A stretch of DNA of 11,220 nucleotides from an uncultured Bacilli bacterium (GTDB lineage Bacteria; Bacillota_I; Bacilli_A; RF39; UBA660), in the NCBI GenBank assembly GCA_934086815.1, contig CAKOIM010000028.1, forward strand, positions 1 to 11,220, read 5' to 3'. The translations under genes and the position numbers were made by a program. Below the pieces are notes generated by a model that saw only the letters and a program-made list of their open reading frames with translations, searched no databases and was not told the origin of the DNA. This document shows, in pieces, positions 6,273 to 11,220 of the stretch (positions within the stretch are counted from its first letter, which is position 1; every line of letters begins with the position of its first letter).

Positions 6273-7613
6273 ATGAATGAACTAAAAATATATAATAGTA
6301 AAAGAGATTTTAATAAAACAAAAGAACCAAAGGGCAAGGTAAATAAAACAAATAAAAAAAGATTTTGTCTTCAACATCATTTAGCTACACACGACCATTA
6401 TGATTTAAGATTAGAACATAATGGAGTTTTAGTATCTTTTGCAATTCCTAAAGGTCCATCATATAATCCAAATGAAAAAAGATTAGCTATTAAAGTCGAA
6501 GATCATCCCCTTTCATATCGCAATTTTGAAGGAATTATTCCCCCAAAAGAATATGGTGCTGGAATTGTAATGCTTTTTGATGAAGGAACATACAAAGAAA
6601 TAGAATTTAACGAAAAATTAATAAAAGTTATTTTTAATGGGGAACGTTTAAGGGGTATGTGGACGTTAACTAAATTTAAGGATAATAACTATTTACTCAT
6701 AAAAGATAAAGATTTTTACGAAAATTACATTGATCTAAAACAATACGAAAGAAGTATAAAAACTGGTAGAACAATGAACGAAATAAAAGAATCACAACAA
6801 AATAGTACTATAACTATATCAAACCCTAAGAAAAAGATTATAAACAATATTAATAAAGAAGAAATATTTAATTACTACCAAGACATTTATAAGCATATGT
6901 ATCCATATATTACTAATTGTTTTATAAGTGTAAAAAGAGCTCCGAATGGCATAAACAATGATATTTTTTTTAAAAAACATTTAGAAAATACAAATAATTA
7001 TTTAAAAAGAAAGTTTCTTAAAAAAGACTATTATTATTATATACTAGATAAATTGAGCTTATTAAGCGAAGTACAAATGAATAGTTATGAATTTCATTTA
7101 TGGGGAAGTAATGCAACAACATATTTAAAACCAAATATAATGGTTTTTGACCTTGATCCGGATGAAAAAATAAGCATTAAAAAACTCCGCGAGGGAGTAA
7201 AAGATTTAAAAAATATTTTAGATAAATTAAATTTAAAATCATATTTAAAAACAAGCGGCAATAAGGGTTATCATATTTTAGTTCCTCTAAAAAAAGAAAT
7301 GACTTGGAAAAAATTTAGTAAAGTCGCAGAAAACATTGCCCTTTTAATGGAAAAAACTTGGCCTTCAAAATACACAACTAATAATCGTATACAAGCACGT
7401 AAAAACAAAATATTCATTGATTATTTAAGAAATACTTATACAGCTACATTTGTTGCTCCATACTCTATTAGATTAAAACCAAATGCTCCAATTTCAATGC
7501 CTATTTCTTGGAATGATTTAGATAAAATTAAGCCAAATGAAATAACAATTAAAAATTATAAAAAATATTTAAAGAAAAAAGACCCTTGGCAAGATTTTTT
7601 TGATTTATCTTGA
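6273..7613 (+). CDS. LigD-like 3'-phosphoesterase / primase-polymerase fusion lacking the ligase domain
   Basis: LigD is the end-processing and sealing enzyme of bacterial non-homologous end joining. This 446-residue protein (450 from the ATG at 6261) has two of the three LigD modules. The PE domain (about 30-145) trims 3' phosphate or ribonucleotide ends and keeps all six key residues: H36, H42, D44, R46 (QHHLATHDHYDLRLE), H78 and Y82 (VEDHPLSY). The POL domain (about 185-440) is an archaeo-eukaryotic-primase-type polymerase with FDLDPD (catalytic D293 and D295), TSGNKGYH (327-334) and IFIDYLRN (third Asp D383), then the LigD-typical VAPYSIRLKPNAP. The roughly 300-residue ATP-dependent ligase domain with its KxDG lysine is absent: only about 40 residues, rich in N, K and S, separate PE from POL. 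There is no sign of frameshift or deletion. Ku and a ligase are not in the window; joining would need a separate ligase. Its end overlaps the convergent GGDEF gene by 9 bp. Confidence 0.93.
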   Translation: MNELKIYNSKRDFNKTKEPKGKVNKTNKKRFCLQHHLATHDHYDLRLEHNGVLVSFAIPKGPSYNPNEKRLAIKVEDHPLSYRNFEGIIPPKEYGAGIVMLFDEGTYKEIEFNEKLIKVIFNGERLRGMWTLTKFKDNNYLLIKDKDFYENYIDLKQYERSIKTGRTMNEIKESQQNSTITISNPKKKIINNINKEEIFNYYQDIYKHMYPYITNCFISVKRAPNGINNDIFFKKHLENTNNYLKRKFLKKDYYYYILDKLSLLSEVQMNSYEFHLWGSNATTYLKPNIMVFDLDPDEKISIKKLREGVKDLKNILDKLNLKSYLKTSGNKGYHILVPLKKEMTWKKFSKVAENIALLMEKTWPSKYTTNNRIQARKNKIFIDYLRNTYTATFVAPYSIRLKPNAPISMPISWNDLDKIKPNEITIKNYKKYLKKKDPWQDFFDLS

Positions 7614-8414
7614 ATGTCTTTCTCTTACAACTTCATATTTGTTTTTGTATTTTTCCGGATGCATTTGTCGATAGATTTCTTTTTTATTTTTCATAAGATC
7701 ACTTGCTATTTTTACTACTCCAGCTAAGTCTTCTGTTTTTTCTAAATATAAATCCCCATAAGAAACTAGGTATTCCAATTCATCTTCATTAAAACGAAGT
7801 CTTTCAACTTTATTTTTAAAATTTTGACGTGGAATATTTTCGCAAATGACTACAAATTCGTCTCCACCAATACGATAAATATCATTCATCCTAAATTCTT
7901 CTTTTATAATACGAGCAACTTTTTTTAAAAGTTCATCCCCTTGCGTATATCCTAAACTATTATTTACAACTCCAAGTCCATTAACATCAATAAAAATTAC
8001 CCCCAAATTACGTTTGCTATTTTCTTTTATTTTATCTTCATATGCTGTTCTATTATAAACATTTAACATCTTATCTATTTTGCTTTCTTCTTTCAAAAAA
8101 GTATAAAGGTTGTAAACATTCATCATATTAATAAGACAGCCCTTTATCATACTCCAAAAAAATTCTTCATCTTCAAAGCAATACTTTATATTTCTAAGTA
8201 TCAAATAACAATCATTTCTATTAGCATATACAATTTTATCTTTTTCAAAAATCCCTTCAGCATTAATATTTGATATATCTTTAAAGCGATATTCAACACT
8301 ATCAGCATCACAAAAAACTTCAATTTTTTTAAATAAATCATCTAAAAAAACTTTATTATAATCATTTGTAATATACTCTGAATTAAATTTAATCAAAAAC
8401 TCTTTTTCACTCAT
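7605..8414 (-). CDS. GGDEF-domain protein (probable diguanylate cyclase)
   Basis: GGDEF domains make the second messenger c-di-GMP from two GTP. In this 269-residue protein the domain covers about 112-260, with an intact RIGGDEF motif (181-187) and the metal-binding Asp in FIDVNGLGVVNN (141-152); the usual ND that follows is NN here. An RMND sequence (175-178) resembles the RxxD product-inhibition site but ends four rather than the usual five residues before GGDEF, so feedback binding is uncertain. Residues 1-110 form a soluble domain I do not recognise, perhaps a divergent sensor such as GAF. No membrane segment is present, so it should be cytoplasmic. The start has a GGAGG site 8 nt upstream. 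It is the last gene of a four-gene operon, 13 bp after the AAA+ gene, and no terminator follows before it runs into the LigD-like gene. Confidence 0.93.
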   Translation of the reverse strand: MSEKEFLIKFNSEYITNDYNKVFLDDLFKKIEVFCDADSVEYRFKDISNINAEGIFEKDKIVYANRNDCYLILRNIKYCFEDEEFFWSMIKGCLINMMNVYNLYTFLKEESKIDKMLNVYNRTAYEDKIKENSKRNLGVIFIDVNGLGVVNNSLGYTQGDELLKKVARIIKEEFRMNDIYRIGGDEFVVICENIPRQNFKNKVERLRFNEDELEYLVSYGDLYLEKTEDLAGVVKIASDLMKNKKEIYRQMHPEKYKNKYEVVRERHSR

Positions 8415-8427
8415 ATAATGCCTCCAA

Positions 8428-9339
8428 TTAATCTAAATTAGCACCCTCTGCTATTATTAATTCCTTAAAAACTTCCTTAAATCTTTCTTTTTCTTTTAAA
8501 ATAACGTCCGGATAAACATTTTTAGTATTACATATTGCTTTATAAAAATCTTTAATAGTTACATTTCTTTGATTATTATATAAAGCATAAGAAAATGCAT
8601 TAGCAACAATAGTTAAACATATATCCGGATATCTACTGGAAATTTCGTATACCCTTTTATATTCATCGGTCATTTCTACAATAAATGCCATTATTTTTTC
8701 TGTAATAAATGGTTGATAATTTATTTTTACCCCAATTTGAGATTCTAATTTAGGAATTGTTCCCATCAATATTTTTACAACCGTGGGTTTATCAGCTTCT
8801 AAAACATCTACTTTTATAAATCTTCTTAAAAATGCCCTATCTCTTAAAATATATAATTCATATTCTTCCGTAGTCGTTGCCCCGATCATTTTTATTTGTC
8901 CACGGTCAAGTCCTGCCTTTAACATATTGGCAAAATCTAGACCTCCAGAACGATTAACCAAAAGATGAGTTTCATCGATAAAAACAATCGTATTTATTCT
9001 TTCATTCAATTCTCTTACTAATAAATCTATTCTATTTTCAATTTGTCCATTACTATTAGTTGATCCCATTAAACTTGTAATATTAACCTTTATAATTGAC
9101 CAATTTTTTAAAGCATCTGGAACTAAACCATTTTTTATTCTATATGCTAATCCTTCAACTATTGCCGTTTTCCCTATCCCCGGTTTACCTACTAACAAAG
9201 CACTTTTTTCTGGTGTAAGTAAAGCTAAAATCACTTGCTTAATTTCTTCATCACGAGCAATAGCTGGATCCGTAATATAATTTTTAGTAGTTAAATCTTC
9301 ACCATATCTTTCTAACATGCTAATTTTTTCATTATTCAT
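8428..9339 (-). CDS. Stand-alone Clp-like (ClpA/ClpB D1-type) AAA+ ATPase
   Basis: A 303-residue protein made of one AAA+ module that resembles the first ATPase ring of ClpA/ClpB. It starts at the linker LERYGEDLT (9-17) and has Walker A GKPGIGKT (51-58), Walker B IVFIDETH (118-125), sensor GATTTEEY (153-160) and the arginine pair R172-R173 in LRRF. It lacks the Clp N-domain, the middle coiled coil, the second ATPase ring and the ClpP-docking loop; Clp proteins have 700-860 residues. The pore loop that reads KYRG in unfoldases is replaced by a Ser/Asn-rich stretch (GSTNSNGQIENR, 92-103) without the aromatic residue, so protein threading is doubtful. ATP binding and hydrolysis look intact. A start at TTG 9351 is possible, but the ATG at 9339 has the GGTGAT ribosome site. 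It overlaps the glycosyltransferase gene by 8 bp and precedes the GGDEF gene by 13 bp. Its partner and role are unknown. Confidence 0.9.
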   Translation of the reverse strand: MNNEKISMLERYGEDLTTKNYITDPAIARDEEIKQVILALLTPEKSALLVGKPGIGKTAIVEGLAYRIKNGLVPDALKNWSIIKVNITSLMGSTNSNGQIENRIDLLVRELNERINTIVFIDETHLLVNRSGGLDFANMLKAGLDRGQIKMIGATTTEEYELYILRDRAFLRRFIKVDVLEADKPTVVKILMGTIPKLESQIGVKINYQPFITEKIMAFIVEMTDEYKRVYEISSRYPDICLTIVANAFSYALYNNQRNVTIKDFYKAICNTKNVYPDVILKEKERFKEVFKELIIAEGANLD

Positions 9340-10420
9340 AATTATCACCAAACTTATCTATAATACATTCTACCAAACTTTTAGCAGAATATCTATTAAT
9401 TATTTTTAATTGATTATCAATCATTTCTTTTTTTATTTCTTCATCATTTAAAACTTTATCAATTAATTTTATAACCATATCACCATCATTTGCACTTAAG
9501 CTCATTTTATTTTGTTCAAAAAATGAAGCATTGTAGTTTTCAACCCCAGGAATTGGCATCATATGTATTAAAGGCTTTCTAATACATACTATTTCAGTCG
9601 TAGTAAGTCCACCTGGCTTAGTAATTACTAAATCGCTAGAATAAATATAGTCATTCATGTTATCTATAAAGCCTAAGACTAATAAATTGTCATTTTTTAT
9701 TTGTAACAATTCATTATATATTTTTTTATTATTACCACACACCACTATTAAATAGCAATCGATTTCACTTAATATGTTTAATACGATATTATTCATTTGG
9801 CCAAACCCCATACTTCCCGAAGTAACCAAAATTTTCTTTTTATTAGTATTAAAGTCAACTTTTTTACAAGAATCAACATATTTTGTTGAAATTGGTATAC
9901 CCGAAGGAAATAAAATGTTTTCAGGTATCTTTTTAGATACAAACCTATCTATAAGTAGTTTACTTGGTATAGCAAATAAATCTGGTTTAGTTTCATTCCA
10001 AAAAGGAATACATTCATAATCAGTTGCAACATTTATAAATTTAATATTATGTTTTTTCTTAATTTCCGTTAAACACAATGAAGGAAACACATGTGTAGCG
10101 ATACATAAATCATAATTGTTATCTAAAATATACTGGTACAATTTTTTACAAGCTAATTTATTATACAAATATACCGGACTTTTTATATTAGTTTTATTAT
10201 AAGTTTCTCCAAGTTTATAAATATATTTAAATGCTGTTCCATTACCTTTCGTAGAATTTAAATATAATTTTTCAGCATAAAATGAAGCATTCTTAGAAAC
10301 AAAAGTCATGTAATCAACAACGTTACTTGTAATATTATAATCTTCTAATTCTTCTTTTATATACTTAGCACATGAATTATGACCCCCACCAGTATTACAA
10401 GAAAGTATTAATATTTTCAT
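9332..10420 (-). CDS. UgtP/MGDG-synthase-like diacylglycerol glycosyltransferase (GT28)
   Basis: Enzymes of this group transfer glucose or galactose from UDP-sugar to diacylglycerol at the inner face of the membrane, making glycolipids and lipoteichoic acid anchors. The 362-residue protein has the MGDG-synthase N-terminal domain with SCNTGGGHNSCAKYI (7-21) and a second Rossmann domain with VTSGSMGFG (199-207). The donor-binding motif ITKPGGLTTTE (266-276) carries the conserved Glu276, and PIPGVENYNASFF (289-301) follows, where UgtP-type proteins usually have PGQE. It lacks membrane segments, as expected for a peripheral enzyme. A strong GGGGAGG ribosome site sits in the last codons of the upstream gene, and the two genes overlap as ATGA, suggesting translational coupling. 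The choice between mono- or processive transfer and the sugar cannot be settled; MurG is less likely given the MGDG-type N-terminus. Confidence 0.92.
   Translation of the reverse strand: MKILILSCNTGGGHNSCAKYIKEELEDYNITSNVVDYMTFVSKNASFYAEKLYLNSTKGNGTAFKYIYKLGETYNKTNIKSPVYLYNKLACKKLYQYILDNNYDLCIATHVFPSLCLTEIKKKHNIKFINVATDYECIPFWNETKPDLFAIPSKLLIDRFVSKKIPENILFPSGIPISTKYVDSCKKVDFNTNKKKILVTSGSMGFGQMNNIVLNILSEIDCYLIVVCGNNKKIYNELLQIKNDNLLVLGFIDNMNDYIYSSDLVITKPGGLTTTEIVCIRKPLIHMMPIPGVENYNASFFEQNKMSLSANDGDMVIKLIDKVLNDEEIKKEMIDNQLKIINRYSAKSLVECIIDKFGDNYE
9344..9349 (-). promoter_or_regulatory. Ribosome site deciding the AAA+ gene start
   Basis: GGTGAT on the minus strand lies 4 nt before the ATG at 9337-9339, inside the end of the glycosyltransferase gene. 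This favours the ATG over the in-frame TTG at 9349-9351, which this motif directly abuts. Confidence 0.6.
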
Positions 10421-11058
10421 CTATTTCCTCCCCAATTATTATTGTACATATTCTTTAAATAATCTTGATTAAATGTTTTATCTAATATTATTTCATATTT
10501 ATATTTTGCATCAACTCCGACTTCTTTTTGACGTGCTCTATAAACTGCACAAAAAGTTAAAAGTATGTCAAGTATTAAAAAAATAATTAAAAATAAAGTA
10601 AATATATACCATTTATTATTATTTAATTTTTTTAAAATTGTTTCTAAATAAGGATAAACACATTTAATCCACAATATAGATAATAAGCCCCAAAAGATTG
10701 AATAAGCCAAACATATACGACCATTTATATTTAAAAATTTACGAGAATAATCCCAAGCTGTAAAACCTAAAAGTAACTCCATTCCTAAACTCATAACATA
10801 TTCAATTATAGACCCGCCAATAAAACCAACAATAAAAATTTTCCACAATTTATCATCACGATATTTATATAATACTGCACTTAAAAAACAAGCACTTATA
10901 CCATAGGCCATATTAAATGGGCCTAAAACAACAGCAGAATGATTTATTAATACGCCTCTTTTTAACAAAGTCCATATTCCTTCGATAAACCAACCACATA
11001 CGGAAGCAACTATAAATATCCAAAATAAATTATAAATACTTTCTTGTTTGCTCTTCAT
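10417..11058 (-). CDS. PF06541-type membrane protein (putative ABC-transporter type IV family)
   Basis: A 213-residue integral membrane protein with about five or six membrane segments (about 10-30, 45-63, 72-97, 115-134, 149-172) and a soluble, charged tail (173-213). It carries the family's conserved points: GWFIEG (22-27), NHSAVVLGPFNMAYG (39-53), GGSIIEYVMS (81-90), WDYS (102-105) and NINGRICLAYSIFWG (110-124). Despite the family name there is no ATPase subunit nearby and transport has not been shown for the family as far as I know, so I assign no function. The ATG at 11058 is chosen; an in-frame GTG at 11067 would add three residues. The ribosome site is poor (GTGG). It is the first gene of the operon with the glycolipid glycosyltransferase, which suggests a cell-envelope role, but this is inference from position. 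Confidence 0.87.
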   Translation of the reverse strand: MKSKQESIYNLFWIFIVASVCGWFIEGIWTLLKRGVLINHSAVVLGPFNMAYGISACFLSAVLYKYRDDKLWKIFIVGFIGGSIIEYVMSLGMELLLGFTAWDYSRKFLNINGRICLAYSIFWGLLSILWIKCVYPYLETILKKLNNNKWYIFTLFLIIFLILDILLTFCAVYRARQKEVGVDAKYKYEIILDKTFNQDYLKNMYNNNWGGNR

Positions 11059-11073
11059 ATAAACCACAAAAAA

Positions 11074-11113
11074 ATTATATCACGATTATATAAAATAGTA
11101 AAATAATATACAA
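11074..11113 (-). promoter_or_regulatory. Promoter region of the PF06541-ugtP-AAA-GGDEF operon
   Basis: Two overlapping candidates on the minus strand. The first has TTGTAT (11108-11113), a 17-bp spacer and TATAAT (11085-11090), with a start near 11078 and a leader of about 20 nt. The second has TTTACT (11097-11102), a 17-bp spacer and the extended -10 TGATATAAT (11074-11082), with a start near 11067 that would leave about 9 nt before the ATG. The upstream edge overlaps the U run of the tRNA-Leu terminator. Confidence 0.6.
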
Positions 11114-11134
11114 AAAAACTAGGTTTCCCTAGTT
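11112..11134 (-). terminator. Terminator after tRNA-Leu
   Basis: On the minus strand AACTAGG and CCTAGTT (arms 11128-11134 and 11117-11123) form a perfect 7-bp stem with a GAAA loop, followed by a U run (11112-11116). It lies 10 bp beyond the encoded CCA end of tRNA-Leu and just before the promoter of the next operon. Confidence 0.85.
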
Positions 11135-11144
11135 AATTTTCAAT

Positions 11145-11220
11145 TGGTGCCCAAGGCCGGACTTGAACCGGCACGAGCTTTAACACTCGCAGGATTTTAA
11201 GTCCTGTGCGTCTACCTATT
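11145..11220 (-). tRNA. tRNA-Leu (anticodon TAA), 5' end beyond the window
   Basis: Read on the minus strand, an anticodon stem CAGGA/TCCTG encloses loop CTTAAAA with anticodon TAA (11197-11199). It is followed by a long class II variable arm typical of Leu (CGAGTGTTAAAGCTCG), a T arm GCCGG-TTCAAGT-CCGGC, the 3' acceptor strand CTTGGGC, A73 and an encoded CCA (11145-11147). About 13 bases of the 5' end, including the 5' acceptor strand and the start of the D arm, lie past the right edge. Confidence 0.95.

Noticed and set aside
7583..7600. CTTGGCAAG followed by a T run near the end of the LigD-like gene, as a terminator
   Set aside because: The palindrome leaves at most a 3-bp stem with a 3-nt loop, too weak to stop transcription.
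6273..7613. The LigD-like gene as a frameshifted remnant of a full LigD
   Set aside because: One continuous frame contains both domains with all key residues intact, and no ligase-like fragment is seen in any frame around it.
8783..8968. Open frame of 61 codons on the plus strand
   Set aside because: It is antisense to the Walker B to arginine-finger part of the AAA+ gene and has no independent support.
9774..10019. Open frame of 81 codons on the plus strand
   Set aside because: It is antisense to the glycosyltransferase gene with no ribosome site or recognisable product.

Overview
The window is very AT-rich, densely packed bacterial DNA read with the standard code: TGA ends several genes and is never needed as Trp. 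AGGAGG-type ribosome sites, U-tailed hairpin terminators, CCA-encoding tRNA genes, a CIRCE heat-shock operator, a UgtP-like diacylglycerol glucosyltransferase and a surface protein ending in a DUF6273-like domain all point to a low-GC Bacillota. An uncultured Bacilli lineage (RF39/Erysipelotrichales-like, gut-type) is my best guess, inferred from gene content only. No insertion sequence, phage gene, CRISPR array or origin is visible, and no stretch above 300 bases lacks a gene.

Left part (1-640, minus strand): a small Hsp20 chaperone gene stands alone between two terminators. Its promoter (TTGACA-17 bp-TATATT) has the -35 box inside a 16/18-match CIRCE element, so repression by HrcA is predicted. 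The transcript should carry a leader of about 86 nt with two inverted repeats.

Next (626-6021, minus strand): a four-gene operon with gaps of only 1 to 9 bp, transcribed in the order nitroreductase, CDF-type cation transporter homologue, a 706-residue prepilin-like surface protein, and an arylsulfotransferase-fold protein. Several catalytic positions of the last protein look substituted. A terminator overlaps its stop codon.

Middle (6072-7613, plus strand): a tRNA-His gene with its own promoter and terminator, then a LigD-like protein that joins a 3'-phosphoesterase (PE) domain to a primase-polymerase (POL) domain with no ATP-dependent ligase domain. Its 3' end overlaps the convergent GGDEF gene by 9 bp.

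Right part (7605-11134, minus strand): a second four-gene operon, transcribed in the order PF06541-type membrane protein, UgtP/MGDG-synthase-like glycosyltransferase, a single-ring Clp-like AAA+ ATPase that appears to lack the pore-loop tyrosine, and a GGDEF protein. The first two junctions overlap (4 and 8 bp) and the last gap is 13 bp. The window closes with a tRNA-Leu(UAA) gene on the minus strand, cut by the right edge, and its terminator.

The least ordinary items are the ligase-less PE-POL protein, the surface pair of giant prepilin-like protein and apparently inactivated arylsulfotransferase, and the stand-alone Clp-D1-like ATPase encoded between a lipid glycosyltransferase and a diguanylate cyclase-type protein.
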